Of a DNA stretch of 64,000 bases, positions 54,210 to 63,254 are shown piece after piece. Source of the DNA: Massilia arenae. Lineage in GTDB: Bacteria > Pseudomonadota > Gammaproteobacteria > Burkholderiales > Burkholderiaceae_D. The notes beneath the pieces were generated by a model. That model was not told the origin of the DNA. It did not search any database and saw only the letters and a list, made by a program, of their open reading frames with translations. The stretch covers positions 267,777 to 331,776 of the forward strand of contig NZ_VPFD01000003.1 in the NCBI RefSeq assembly GCF_008014745.1, in the 5' to 3' direction. The position numbers and the translations under genes are program-made. The stretch's first letter is position 1. The number at the start of each line of letters is the position of its first letter.

Positions 54210-56237
54210 TCAACGCCGCTTGCCGCCGCCCTGCCTGCTGCCTGGCTTGGCGCCCGGCCGGCCGCCCGGCTTGCTCCCCTGCCGCCTGCGCGCCGCCGAA
54301 TTCTGCTGCTGCAGCACCGCATCGACCCGCTCCGCCGCCTCGCGCGCCAGCTCCTGGGCCAGCTCGATGCTCGGGAAGTATTCCGGCTCACGGTAACCCA
54401 GCCAGGCATAGGCCGAGTACACGCGGCAGGTATCCTCGACCTCTTGCAGGTTCATGTGGAACAGGTGCTGCGGATTCGGATGCGGCTGCAACTTGACCAC
54501 CTTCTTCTTGGCCAGCGACAGCGCCCAGTGTTCCCAGGCGCTTTGCAGCACCGGCACGCGGCTCGAGATCGGCACCAGCGACAGCATGAATTTTTCCGCC
54601 ACCGACAGCGGCAGCGTGTCGAGCCATTCGGCGCGCTCGTTCTGTTCCTCGGTGATGCGTGGATAGAAGAAGCCGTCCGGCACGTCGATATTGTGCACGA
54701 AGCGTTTCAGGAGCTTGACCAGCGAGGTCTCGCCGGTCACCGCCGCGATGCGGTGCAGCTGCTCGAGCGATGGCGCGACCGCGAAGCCGGTGGCGGCCAC
54801 CGGCGGGACCTTTTCCTTCATCAGCGCGCGCATCACCTGGTGGGTGTCGTCGTCGTAGCCGGCAACGAAGCCTTCCTCGTGCACGCCATAGCGCCCTGCC
54901 CGGCCCGCGATCTGCCTGGCCAGCGCCGCCGGGATCTCTTCTTCCTCGACGCCGTTGTACTTGACCGTGGTGGTCATCACGATGCGCGCGATCGGCATGT
55001 TCAGGCCCATCGCCAGCGCATCGGTGCCCACCACGATGTCGGCCTGACCTTCGCGGAAGCGCTCGGCCTGGGCCCGGCGCACCTCGGGCGACAGATTGCC
55101 GTAGACGGTCGCCACCGATAGCCCCTTCTCGGTGATCATGTCGCGCCACATCAGGACCTCGCGCCGAGAGAAGCAGATCACGGCGTCGCCGCGATGCAGG
55201 TTCGACAGCTTGCGCACGCTGGTCGGCTCCATCGACAGCGGCCCCATGCGTTTCAGGACGTGCACCTCGAGCGGCACCTCCAGGCGCTCGGCCAGCGCCT
55301 CGATCGCGCGCCGCGCTTCCACCGCGCCAACCAGGTACACGACGTTCGCCGGCGCGCCGCACACGGCGGTGGTCCAGGCAGCGCCGCGGTCGCGGTCGGC
55401 CAGCATCTGGATCTCGTCGATCACGGCCACTTCCACCGGCGTCTTGGTGTCGAGCATCTCCACCGTGCTGGCGACGTGGGTCGAACCCTCCACCAGGCGT
55501 CGCTCCTCGCCGGTGATCAGGCTGACCTTGATTTCTTCGCCATGCGGCCGCGCGGCCTGCAGGCGCTCGTAGTTCTCCAGCGCCAGCAAGCGCAGCGGCG
55601 CGAGATACACGCCGCTGCCGGCCTTGGCCAGCGCTTCCATCGCGCGATGGGTCTTGCCCGAGTTGGTCGGCCCGAGCAGCGCGATGAACTTGCGCTGCAT
55701 GCGGCTGGCCACCTCGAACGAACGCGGATACTCGGCCAGGTTGATGCTTTCCTTGGTGCGCGCCGCGTGGCGTTCTTCCTCTTCGCGCTCGGCCGCGTGG
55801 GTCAGGCGCTGCGAGATGCGCTGGAACACGTACTCGGCCGGCTCGGAGGTTTCGAGTTCATCCAGCACGTCGAGGAAGGTCATCGGGTCCCAGCCGAATT
55901 CGTCGGCATCCTCGGCGATGTCGCGCACGAATTCCTCGGTCTCGGCGTGCAGGCGCTGCAGGTCTTCCTCGTTGGTGCGTTCCTCGATCAGCTCGCGCCG
56001 CGCCAGCAAGTCCATCTTGCGCCACTTGCTCGGCTTGGCCAGTACGCCGCGTCCCGGCACCAGGCGGTAGGGCACGCGCAAGCCTTCGTACCTCACCTCA
56101 CCCGAGAAGCGCAGGAAGACGCGGCCTTCAAGCTTGACCAGCTCGATGCCGCGCGCGGCCAGGCCAAGTTCGCGCTCGAGGAAGGCGTCGTCGGGTTCGG
56201 GGTTGTCAGCGGGAAGTAGAACTGGGTGATCGCTCAT
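54210..56237 (-). CDS. SUV3-like DEAD/DEAH-type RNA helicase
   Basis: This 675-aa superfamily-2 helicase has a Walker A GPTNSGKT (189-196) and motif II DEIQ (274-277), the versions found in SUV3, the RNA helicase of the mitochondrial degradosome. Other motifs are VYLAPLRLLALE, LITGEERRLVEGSTHV, VICFSRREVL, DALAMGLNMPI and QIAGRAGRYG. It has a ~180-residue acidic N-terminal region and a very basic, Gly/Arg-rich tail likely to bind RNA. It is probably cytoplasmic and active in RNA unwinding and decay. It is monocistronic between a thioesterase and a REP-like element. Confidence 0.88.
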   Translation of the reverse strand: MSDHPVLLPADNPEPDDAFLERELGLAARGIELVKLEGRVFLRFSGEVRYEGLRVPYRLVPGRGVLAKPSKWRKMDLLARRELIEERTNEEDLQRLHAETEEFVRDIAEDADEFGWDPMTFLDVLDELETSEPAEYVFQRISQRLTHAAEREEEERHAARTKESINLAEYPRSFEVASRMQRKFIALLGPTNSGKTHRAMEALAKAGSGVYLAPLRLLALENYERLQAARPHGEEIKVSLITGEERRLVEGSTHVASTVEMLDTKTPVEVAVIDEIQMLADRDRGAAWTTAVCGAPANVVYLVGAVEARRAIEALAERLEVPLEVHVLKRMGPLSMEPTSVRKLSNLHRGDAVICFSRREVLMWRDMITEKGLSVATVYGNLSPEVRRAQAERFREGQADIVVGTDALAMGLNMPIARIVMTTTVKYNGVEEEEIPAALARQIAGRAGRYGVHEEGFVAGYDDDTHQVMRALMKEKVPPVAATGFAVAPSLEQLHRIAAVTGETSLVKLLKRFVHNIDVPDGFFYPRITEEQNERAEWLDTLPLSVAEKFMLSLVPISSRVPVLQSAWEHWALSLAKKKVVKLQPHPNPQHLFHMNLQEVEDTCRVYSAYAWLGYREPEYFPSIELAQELAREAAERVDAVLQQQNSAARRRQGSKPGGRPGAKPGSRQGGGKRR

Positions 56238-56350
56238 GGCTGGAAGCTGGATATCTGGTTGGCCTTACTATATCGCGCTGGCGCCGGAGACATCGTTCGG
56301 ATGCCATCGACCGTTAGCGCAAAAACGTCTTTTTTGCCACTGGCAAAAAA

Positions 56351-56452
56351 GACTCCCCGCGAAGGCGGGGACCCAAGGTGCTTCGAGCAGCCACTGACAT
56401 CTGTCCAGGTGGTTTGCTCGAGACTTGGGTCCCCGCCTGCGCGGGGACGACG
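56351..56452. repeat. REP-like inverted pair between helicase and lipA
   Basis: A slightly degraded left unit (GACTCCCCGCGAAGGCGGGG..., 56351-56377) is inverted against an intact ACTTGGGTCCCCGCCTGCGC... unit (56423-56452). The left copy has lost the outer CGTCG. It lies between the 3' end of lipA and the 5' end of the helicase gene. Confidence 0.8.
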
Positions 56453-56486
56453 TGCGTACTGAAACTTTACTGCTGCGACGAGGTGC

Positions 56487-57479
56487 TTAAGCAGCCACGC
56501 CCGCGTTATGCGCCTGCTGGTCGGCGTGATACGACGAGCGCACCATCGCGCCCACGGCCGCATGCACGAAGCCCATCTCATACGCCTTCTCTTCGAACAT
56601 CTTGAAGACGTCCGGGTGCACGTAGCGGCGCACCGGCAGGTGCGAGTTGGTCGGCGCCAGGTACTGGCCGATGGTGAGCATGTCGATGTCATGCTCGCGC
56701 ATGTCGCGCATCACTTGCAGGATCTCTTCGTCGGTCTCGCCCAGGCCGACCATCAGGCCCGACTTGGTGACCGCGTTCGGGTACATCTTCTTGAAATCGC
56801 GCAGCAGTACCAGCGAGTGCGTATAGTCGGCGCCCGGACGCGCTTCCTTGTACAGGCGCGGCACGGTTTCCAGGTTGTGGTTCATCACGTCAGGCAAGCC
56901 GTCGGCGAAGATGTTCAATGCTTTTTCGAGGCGGCCGCGGAAGTCCGGCACCAGCACTTCGATCTTGGTGTTGGGCGACAGCGCGCGGGTCTTCTGGATG
57001 CACTCGACGAAGTGGCCGGCGCCGCCGTCGCGCAGGTCGTCGCGGTCGACCGAGGTGATCACGACATAGGACAGGCGCAGGTCGGCGATGGTCTTGGCCA
57101 GGTTGCCCGGCTCATTCACATCCAGCGGGTCCGGGCGGCCGTGGCCGACGTCGCAGAACGGGCAGCGGCGGGTGCACTTGTCGCCCATGATCATGAAGGT
57201 CGCGGTGCCCTTGCCGAAGCATTCGCCGATGTTCGGGCAGCTGGCTTCCTCGCACACCGTCACCAGGTTGTTGGCGCGCAGGATGTCCTTGATCTCGTAG
57301 AAGCGCGACGAGGCGGTGGCGGCCTTGACGCGGATCCAGTCCGGCTTTTTCAGACGCTCGACGTCCGCGATCGGCACGATCTTGATCGGGATGCGCGACG
57401 TCTTGCTGGCGCCTTTCTGCTTTTCGCTGGCGTTGTAGGCGGATGCGGAGGCGATGCCGGTGTCGATTTCGGAAGTCAT
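56487..57479 (-). CDS. lipA: Lipoyl synthase
   Basis: This radical-SAM enzyme inserts two sulfurs into octanoyl groups on E2 and GcvH proteins. The 330-aa protein has the auxiliary-cluster cysteines in [12 protein letters not shown] and the radical-SAM motif CTRRCPFC (C-x3-C-x2-C). [35 protein letters not shown] and [15 protein letters not shown] are typical. Length is normal, with a ~40-residue N-terminal lead. It is the last gene of ybeD-lipB-lipA on the minus strand. Confidence 0.96.
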   Translation of the reverse strand: MTSEIDTGIASASAYNASEKQKGASKTSRIPIKIVPIADVERLKKPDWIRVKAATASSRFYEIKDILRANNLVTVCEEASCPNIGECFGKGTATFMIMGDKCTRRCPFCDVGHGRPDPLDVNEPGNLAKTIADLRLSYVVITSVDRDDLRDGGAGHFVECIQKTRALSPNTKIEVLVPDFRGRLEKALNIFADGLPDVMNHNLETVPRLYKEARPGADYTHSLVLLRDFKKMYPNAVTKSGLMVGLGETDEEILQVMRDMREHDIDMLTIGQYLAPTNSHLPVRRYVHPDVFKMFEEKAYEMGFVHAAVGAMVRSSYHADQQAHNAGVAA

Positions 57480-57503
57480 TTGGCTCGTTGCCCCAGAAGG
57501 GCG

Positions 57504-58217
57504 TCAGTTGGTTTGTTCGGTTCGGACTTGGCTGGGTTCGATTTGCTGCCCGAGATGCAGGGTCAGGGCCTGGGCCAGCGCCTGCTGGACGTCCGCCAGC
57601 GGCGCCTCGACGCCCATGGTGCGCATATCGACCGTAGCCAGTCCCGAATAGCCGCACGGGTTGATCCAGGTAAACGGGGCCAGGTCCATGCCCACGTTCA
57701 GCGATACGCCGTGATAGGTGCAGCCGTTGCCGCGCACCTTGAGGCCCAGCGCGGCGATCTTGGCGCCCTTGCGCGGGCCTTCGGCGATATAGATGCCGGG
57801 CGCGCCGGCGATGCGCTCACCGGCCAGATTATACGCCCCTAATACATCGATCACCGCCTGTTCGATTTTTTCCACAAACTGGCGCGCGTACAGCTTGCCG
57901 CCTGGCTTGTTGCGGCGCAAGTCCATCAACAGGTAGATCACGACCTGGCCCGGGCCATGGTAAGTGACCTCGCCGCCGCGGTCGGTCTGGACCACCGGCA
58001 CGCCCTGCGGCGCCAGCACGTGGCCCGGATCGGCGCCCAGGCCCAGCGTGAACACGGGCGGGTGCTCGACGATCCACAACTCGTCCCGGGTCTCGGGCGT
58101 GCGCGCGTCGGTGAAGGCGCGCATGGCGGCGAAGGTGGGTTCGTAATCGGCACGGCCGAGTTCACGGACGAGCGGCGTTGCTGGGTGAATCGAGGACATG
58201 GAATCGGGACGAGGCAT
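57504..58217 (-). CDS. lipB: Octanoyltransferase
   Basis: LipB moves octanoyl from acyl carrier protein to lipoyl domains, the first step of lipoate assembly. The 237-aa protein has [20 protein letters not shown], the catalytic lysine segment [20 protein letters not shown] and the catalytic cysteine in [14 protein letters not shown]. It may start at 58217 or at an in-frame ATG at 58199; neither has a clear ribosome-binding site. It lies upstream of lipA by 24 bp. Confidence 0.95.
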   Translation of the reverse strand: MPRPDSMSSIHPATPLVRELGRADYEPTFAAMRAFTDARTPETRDELWIVEHPPVFTLGLGADPGHVLAPQGVPVVQTDRGGEVTYHGPGQVVIYLLMDLRRNKPGGKLYARQFVEKIEQAVIDVLGAYNLAGERIAGAPGIYIAEGPRKGAKIAALGLKVRGNGCTYHGVSLNVGMDLAPFTWINPCGYSGLATVDMRTMGVEAPLADVQQALAQALTLHLGQQIEPSQVRTEQTN

Positions 58218-58334
58218 CGGGCCATAGTATGGACAGCCCCGTCATTATAAGCCAGCACGATGGGGTGTGCCTGCTGAACAGGCAGCCCGGCCCACCGCCT
58301 GTCGATATGGCAATGCGGATATGGCAATGCGTCC

Positions 58335-58601
58335 TTACAGCACCATCTTGACCATCGGGTGGGTCGACAGGGTGCGGTACACCTCGTCCAGCATCTCGCG
58401 GCTGGTGGCGGTGATGGTGACGGTCAGGCCGGTGTAGTTGCCCTTGGCCGAAGGACGGGTTTCCAGCTTGCCTTCGTGGAAAGTCGGATCGAGCTGGGTC
58501 ACCAGCGCGAGGATGGTGGGAGCGAAATCGATATGGGTCGCGCCCATCACCTTGATCGGGAATTCGCTCGGGTATTCGATGAGGGATTCTTTCGGGTCCA
58601 T
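58335..58601 (-). CDS. ybeD: YbeD family protein (DUF493)
   Basis: This 88-aa small ACT-like-fold protein has LIEYPSEFPIKVMGATHIDF, GNYTGLTVTITATSREMLDE and VYRTLSTHPMVKMVL. YbeD proteins usually lie just upstream of lipB, as here (117 bp). The biochemical role is unknown; a regulatory role in lipoate metabolism has been suggested from this gene order. The length is normal. Confidence 0.92.
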   Translation of the reverse strand: MDPKESLIEYPSEFPIKVMGATHIDFAPTILALVTQLDPTFHEGKLETRPSAKGNYTGLTVTITATSREMLDEVYRTLSTHPMVKMVL

Positions 58602-58649
58602 GACTTAATCCTGTGTAAATGCGCATTGTAGCCAATGCCGGCGTTTTCC

Positions 58650-60578
58650 TCAGCGTTCCTGGATTTGCCGGCCACGTGCATCGGTATGGGCGCGCTGCTC
58701 GCCGCCGCCGCGCGGCGTGAAGGCGGGGGCGGAAGGTTGCGGGCGCGGGGCGGGCGGGGCGACCATCTGCGGCGGCGGGGCGAGCCGTGGCGGCGGGGCG
58801 GCCACCATCTGCGGCGGCGGACGCACGTCGGGCCGCGGCATCGGACGCGGCTCGGGACGCGAAAAGGATGGCGCCGGATTGGTCGCCATGGCCGGCGGCC
58901 GCTGTTGCTGTTGCAGTTGCTGCAATTGCTGGCTGCGTTCGGCCCGCTCGCGCATGCGGTCGCGCTGCTCGCGTTCGCGCTCGGTGTGGCGCCCGAAACT
59001 CATGCGGTCAGCCTGCATGCGGTTGTCCAGGTCGCGCTGCATGCGGTCGCGCTCTTCCTGCTGGCGCACGACGCGCTCCTGCTGCTGCATGCGCTCGCGC
59101 GACAGGCGCTCGTTACTCTCGCGCTGGCGCGCCATCGGGTCTGGCTCGGGACGGCCGCGATCCTGCACGAAGCCGTCGCGCGTCACCTGGCCGGTCTCCA
59201 GGCGCTGGCGCACCTCGCGCCGCTCGAGCAGGTCGCGCCGCGCGTCGTTACCGCGGTTCCAGTCGGCGCGCGCCACCAGCGGCGGCGGCGGGGCGCTGCC
59301 CTGGCCGCGCGGCAGCGCGAAGTTCGGGCGGTCGGGGCGCGGCGCGCGCGGCACGACCACTGGTCCACGGCCGCCGAAGTGCTCGCGCGGCACCACGGTC
59401 AGGCCGTGGTGTCCCGGCCGCTGCTGGGCCGCGCGGCGGGTGGCGTGGCGCCAGTCGTTCAGGCGCCGCAGGCGCTCGTTGGACAGGCGGTAGCCGGGCA
59501 CGTAGCGGTCGTAGGGGCTGAGCGGATACCAGCCATGCGCGTGCAGGTTGTGCGAGGCGAAGCCGACGCTCCAGTTGCCGCCGCCGACCCAGCCGACCAG
59601 CGCCGGCGACCACACCGGCCGCCGCTCGAGGCGGCCCGGGGCCCAGGCCCAGCGGTTGTGCACCTGCACCCAGCGGCCGTAGTGGAAGGGCGCATAGCCC
59701 CATGGCGCGTTGTCGACCCAGGTCCAGCCCCACGGCGCGATATAGCTCCACTGGCCGTCGCGGTAGGGCGTCCAGTCGGATGCCACCACGGTCGGCGTCC
59801 ATAGGCTGCCGTAGTCGGAATGGGTGCTCCAGCTGCCGTGGCGGTCGAGCTCTTCGTAGCCGGTCATCTCGGTGCCGATGTAGCGCGAGGATTGCTCGGC
59901 CACCAGGGTCTGGTCGCGCGTGAGCGCCCAGTCGTCGAATTCATCGCGTCGCGCCTGGCGCGTATTCACGTCCTCGTCGCGTACCTCGGCGCTGCGGCCG
60001 GTGCGGACGGTGAGGCTGGCGCCGGCGCCGTCGACCTGGGCCTCGCCATCGAGCACGCTCACCACGCTGGTGTCGGGCACGCGGTCGGCATCCACGCGCA
60101 GGCGGCCCGGCTGGGTCAGGCGCACGGTCGCCTGCGCCGTGCGCAGTTCGAACTCGGGCACCACTTCGCTGTTCATGACGCGGATGCTGGCGCTGCCGAA
60201 GTGCAGGCGCAGGCGCAGGCTGTCGTCGTCCAGTTCGGTGAGCTCGAGCGAGCTGTCGCCGTCCAGGCGGATCGACGTCGAGCCGATGCGGATCTCGGTG
60301 CGGGCGCCGGGCGAGGTCGTGACGAGGTTGCGGGTGGTGACCGGCCAGTTGACCACGGCGGCGTTGCTCTCGGTGCCAATATCGCCGCCGATCTCGACCT
60401 TGCCCTGGACCAGCGAAACGCGGCCCACCCGGCCCGGCGGCTCGGTCTCGATGACGCCGTTGCCAGCGACCTCAACCTGCCCTGGCGGGTCGGTCTGCAG
60501 CACGGTCTGGGCGGACGCGCAGGTGGAAATCGCAGCCAGAGCGAGCAGGGCGGCGGTATGAAAGCGGCGATGGGTCAT
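58650..60578 (-). CDS. Exported FecR-domain/DUF6600 protein with long Gln/Arg-Pro-rich tail
   Basis: This 642-aa secreted protein has a Sec signal (FHTAALLALAAISTCASAQT) and a FecR-like beta domain (residues ~40-210; VGRVSLVQGKVEIG, EIRIGSTSIRLDGDSSLEL). A Trp/Gly-rich DUF6600 region follows (~255-380; SDWTPYRDGQWSYIAPWGWT, HYGRWVQVHNRWAWAPGRL). About 250 low-complexity residues follow, first an Arg/Gln/Glu coiled-coil-like segment and then a Pro-rich end. GGAG lies 8 nt upstream of the ATG at 60578. No FecI/FecA partners are nearby. It is likely envelope-associated; function unknown. Confidence 0.82.
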   Translation of the reverse strand: MTHRRFHTAALLALAAISTCASAQTVLQTDPPGQVEVAGNGVIETEPPGRVGRVSLVQGKVEIGGDIGTESNAAVVNWPVTTRNLVTTSPGARTEIRIGSTSIRLDGDSSLELTELDDDSLRLRLHFGSASIRVMNSEVVPEFELRTAQATVRLTQPGRLRVDADRVPDTSVVSVLDGEAQVDGAGASLTVRTGRSAEVRDEDVNTRQARRDEFDDWALTRDQTLVAEQSSRYIGTEMTGYEELDRHGSWSTHSDYGSLWTPTVVASDWTPYRDGQWSYIAPWGWTWVDNAPWGYAPFHYGRWVQVHNRWAWAPGRLERRPVWSPALVGWVGGGNWSVGFASHNLHAHGWYPLSPYDRYVPGYRLSNERLRRLNDWRHATRRAAQQRPGHHGLTVVPREHFGGRGPVVVPRAPRPDRPNFALPRGQGSAPPPPLVARADWNRGNDARRDLLERREVRQRLETGQVTRDGFVQDRGRPEPDPMARQRESNERLSRERMQQQERVVRQQEERDRMQRDLDNRMQADRMSFGRHTEREREQRDRMRERAERSQQLQQLQQQQRPPAMATNPAPSFSRPEPRPMPRPDVRPPPQMVAAPPPRLAPPPQMVAPPAPRPQPSAPAFTPRGGGEQRAHTDARGRQIQER

Positions 60579-60699
60579 GACATGCTCCAGGATGGAACGC
60601 GGACGGGGTGGCTCAATCTCATTACAACGCTCGAGCTCCCGCATGGACAACGCGGGTTACACAAAGTTGCATCTGCCGGCCCAGCAGAAATACGATGGT

Positions 60700-61338
60700 T
60701 CAGGCCGGCTGGCGCTTGACGAAGAATAACATCGAGCCGATCAGCACCAGCACCGCGCCGAACACGCGGTTCTGCAGGCGCATGTGGCGCGGATCGCGCA
60801 TGAAGCGCTGCATCGAGGCGGCCAGGGCGGCGTAGCCGTGCATCACGATCGAATCGATCGCCACCATGGTCACGCCCAGGATCGCCAGCTGGGTGAGCAG
60901 CGGCGCATCCTTGGAAATGAACTGCGGCAGCACGGCGACCATGAAGATGATGCCCTTCGGGTTCGTCGTATTGGTGAGAAACCCGGTCAGCACGCGCTTG
61001 CCGAACGACGGATGCGCTTCCAGGCCGGCGGTCGACGCCGTCGGGCCGGGCGCCGGGGCGGCGCGCCACTGGCTGACGCCAAGGTAGATCAGGTAGAGCG
61101 CACCGATCACCTTGACCGCCGTGAAGGCGACCGAGGATGCCAGCAGCAGCGAACCGACGCCGGCGCCGGCGATGACCAGCACCAGGACCAGGCCGAGCTG
61201 CAGGCCGAGGACGGTTGCGCTGGCCTTCTTGAGGCCGTAGGCCAGGCCATGCGACATCGACAGGACCGCGCCGGAACCGGGCGAAATGGCAATCAGCGAA
61301 CCGGCAATGACGAAGGCGATCCAGGTGGCGAAGCTCAT
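60700..61338 (-). CDS. LysE/RhtB-family amino-acid exporter
   Basis: This 212-aa inner-membrane translocator has about six helices. Family features include FVIAGSLIAISPGSGAVLSM, HGLAYGLKKASATVLGLQLG, VKVIGALYLIYLGVSQWR and FLTNTTNPKGIIFMVAVLPQ. It likely exports amino acids such as homoserine or threonine-type substrates; specificity cannot be read from sequence. It is on the same strand as, and 124 bp downstream of, HU, with no clear operon link. Confidence 0.88.
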   Translation of the reverse strand: MSFATWIAFVIAGSLIAISPGSGAVLSMSHGLAYGLKKASATVLGLQLGLVLVLVIAGAGVGSLLLASSVAFTAVKVIGALYLIYLGVSQWRAAPAPGPTASTAGLEAHPSFGKRVLTGFLTNTTNPKGIIFMVAVLPQFISKDAPLLTQLAILGVTMVAIDSIVMHGYAALAASMQRFMRDPRHMRLQNRVFGAVLVLIGSMLFFVKRQPA

Positions 61339-61461
61339 GGTGGTGAAAAAAATGGATGGTGCTGCGGAGGAGGGGGAAGCTACTGCCAGGGAGACAAAAA
61401 CGGCAAATTCAGCCAGCGCGTGCGACCCGTGAACGGGCCGCGACGCGAGGCCGGGTACTGA

Positions 61462-61749
61462 TTACTTCTTCTTGGTCGGGTTGACCGCTGCCTTCAGGGT
61501 CGCGCCAGCCGAGAAACGCGGGCTCTTCGATGCCGCGATCTTGATCACTTCGCCGGTGGCAGGGTTGCGGCCCTTGCGTGCGGCGCGCTTGGTCACCGAG
61601 AAGGTGCCGAAGCCGGTGATGCCCACCGTGTCGCCTTTTTTCAGGCGCTCGGTGATGATCTCGATGATGGTGTTCACGGCGTCGCCAGCGGCAGCGCCCG
61701 ACATCTCGGTGCGCTTCGCGAATTCTGCGATCAGTTCGCCTTTTTTCAT
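61462..61749 (-). CDS. HU-family nucleoid DNA-binding protein
   Basis: This 95-aa histone-like DNA-bending protein has MKKGELIAEFAKRTEMSG, AVNTIIEIITERLKKGDTVG, FGTFSVTKRAARKGRNPATG (the DNA-binding arm with RNPATG) and IKIAASKSPRFSAGATLKAA. It has a Lys-rich C-terminus. GGAGGG lies 6 nt before the ATG at 61749. The upstream frame extension is non-homologous. A promoter is predicted about 30 bp upstream. Confidence 0.95.
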   Translation of the reverse strand: MKKGELIAEFAKRTEMSGAAAGDAVNTIIEIITERLKKGDTVGITGFGTFSVTKRAARKGRNPATGEVIKIAASKSPRFSAGATLKAAVNPTKKK

Positions 61750-61777
61750 AAATCCCTCCGGGGTTAAAAGAGCGGGA

Positions 61778-61805
61778 AGATTAGCATAAATATTGCTATG
61801 TGTAA
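61778..61805 (-). promoter_or_regulatory. Candidate promoter of the HU gene
   Basis: On the minus strand TTACAC (61805-61800), a 16-bp spacer and TAATCT (61783-61778) precede the HU start by about 29 bp. The leader contains the strong GGAGGG ribosome-binding site. Match to sigma-70 is moderate. Confidence 0.4.
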
Positions 61806-61838
61806 TGCCGCGCCCCGAGGGAAATTTGAAAGGAAGCC

Positions 61839-62060
61839 TTATGCGACGCCAGATTCGATGACCGGACCGCCCAAACGGTTGCGCAGCGCGGCGTTGATCA
61901 GGGTCTGGTAACCGGTGCCGCAACGCTCGGACAGGTTGCGGAATTCCTTCAGCACCTCGTCGTCGAGATAGATCGTGATGCGGGTCTTGCGTTTCGGCGG
62001 ACGGACGCGGCGGGCTGGAGCGGAAGTGGAAGCGACAGGCTGGATCGAATCGGTATTCAT
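61839..62060 (-). CDS. BrnA-like ribbon-helix-helix antitoxin, solitary
   Basis: This 73-aa protein has a Pro/Arg-rich N-terminus and a ribbon-helix-helix DNA-binding region: KTRITIYLDDEVLKEFRNLS and CGTGYQTLINAALRNRL. The 'G.GYQTLIN.ALR' motif is that of BrnA antitoxins. AAGGAG lies about 9 nt upstream of the ATG. BrnA normally follows a BrnT toxin gene; none is seen in the 218-bp upstream gap. It may act as a stand-alone repressor. Confidence 0.75.
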   Translation of the reverse strand: MNTDSIQPVASTSAPARRVRPPKRKTRITIYLDDEVLKEFRNLSERCGTGYQTLINAALRNRLGGPVIESGVA

Positions 62061-62278
62061 CGGATGATCTCCTTCGTTGGGGGGACGAGGCTGCAGTGCC
62101 GCAACCTTCAGCGTTGCACTATACGTATGCAGACCGCCAGTTACGCGGCAAAAGCGACGAGATGCAGATTTCCAGGCATGAAATGCAAAAAGGCGTGCCG
62201 AACGGCGTTGTGTACCGTGTAGCCAGCAATTGGCGGCTCGGTTAATATCGTATCAACTTGATATGAAGGAGCAGAACC

Positions 62279-63220
62279 ATGGCTGGAGTCGGATTACTTG
62301 CACTCCTGGACGATATCGCCACCATCCTCGACGACGTCGCTGCGATGAGCAAGGTGGCAGCCAAGAAGACCGCAGGCGTGCTGGGCGACGACCTGGCGCT
62401 CAACGCGCAGCAGGTCTCGGGCGTAAAGGCCGACCGCGAGCTGCCGGTGGTGTGGGCGGTGGCCAAGGGATCGATGGTCAACAAGGCGATCCTGGTGCCG
62501 GCCGCCCTGGCGATCTCGGTCTTCCTGCCCTGGCTGATCACGCCGCTCTTGATGATCGGCGGCGCCTTCCTGTGCTTCGAGGGCTTCGAGAAGATCGCTC
62601 ACAAATACCTGCACAGCGCGCAAGACGATGCCCAGCACAAGGCGCAGCACGAGGCGGCCGTGGCCAACCAGGCGGTCGACATCGTGCAGATGGAAAAGGA
62701 CAAGATCAAGGGTGCGGTGCGCACCGACTTCATCCTGTCGGCCGAGATCATCGTGATCTCGCTCGGCGTCGTGGCCGGCATGGCGCTCGGCCAGCAAGCG
62801 GCAGTGCTGGTCGTCATTGCGGTGGCGATGACGGTCGGCGTCTATGGCCTGGTGGCCGCCATCGTCAAGATGGATGATGCCGGCCTGCACCTGAGCAAGA
62901 GCCAGAGCCAGGCCGTCCGCGGTGTGGGCAGGGGCCTGCTGGCCGCCGCACCACGCCTGATGAAGACGCTAGCCGTGGTCGGCACCGCCGCCATGTTCCT
63001 GGTCGGCGGCGGCATCATCTCGCATGGGGTGCCGGCGCTGCACCACTTTTCGCAGGGCCTGGCCGCGGCGGTAGCCGATGTGCCGGCGGTTGGCGGGGTG
63101 CTGTCCTTCCTGGCGCCGATCCTGTTCGATGCCGTGGTCGGCGTGCTGGTGGGCGCTGCGGTGCTCGCCGTGGTGACCCTGGTGCAGCGCATGCGCGGCA
63201 AGAAAGCGGCCGCACACTGA
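62279..63220 (+). CDS. DUF808 (YedI-like) inner-membrane protein
   Basis: This 313-aa polytopic protein has the DUF808 N-terminus (GLLALLDDIATILDDVAAMS, AAKKTAGVLGDDLALNAQQV) and about six membrane helices, ending in a short basic tail. The function is unknown across the family. AAGGAG lies 8 nt before the ATG. The perfect palindrome TATCAA-C-TTGATA at 62251-62263 lies close upstream and could be an operator. Confidence 0.9.
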   Translation: MAGVGLLALLDDIATILDDVAAMSKVAAKKTAGVLGDDLALNAQQVSGVKADRELPVVWAVAKGSMVNKAILVPAALAISVFLPWLITPLLMIGGAFLCFEGFEKIAHKYLHSAQDDAQHKAQHEAAVANQAVDIVQMEKDKIKGAVRTDFILSAEIIVISLGVVAGMALGQQAAVLVVIAVAMTVGVYGLVAAIVKMDDAGLHLSKSQSQAVRGVGRGLLAAAPRLMKTLAVVGTAAMFLVGGGIISHGVPALHHFSQGLAAAVADVPAVGGVLSFLAPILFDAVVGVLVGAAVLAVVTLVQRMRGKKAAAH

Positions 63221-63228
63221 GTTCCCCT

Positions 63229-63253
63229 CAGCGCGGGCCACCTGCCCGCGCTG
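63229..63253. terminator. GC-rich hairpin between two convergent genes
   Basis: A perfect 10-bp stem CAGCGCGGGC/GCCCGCGCTG with loop CACCT lies in the 34-bp gap between convergent genes. It has no T-run on either side, so termination is probable from position but not certain. Confidence 0.55.
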
Positions 63254-63254
63254 C

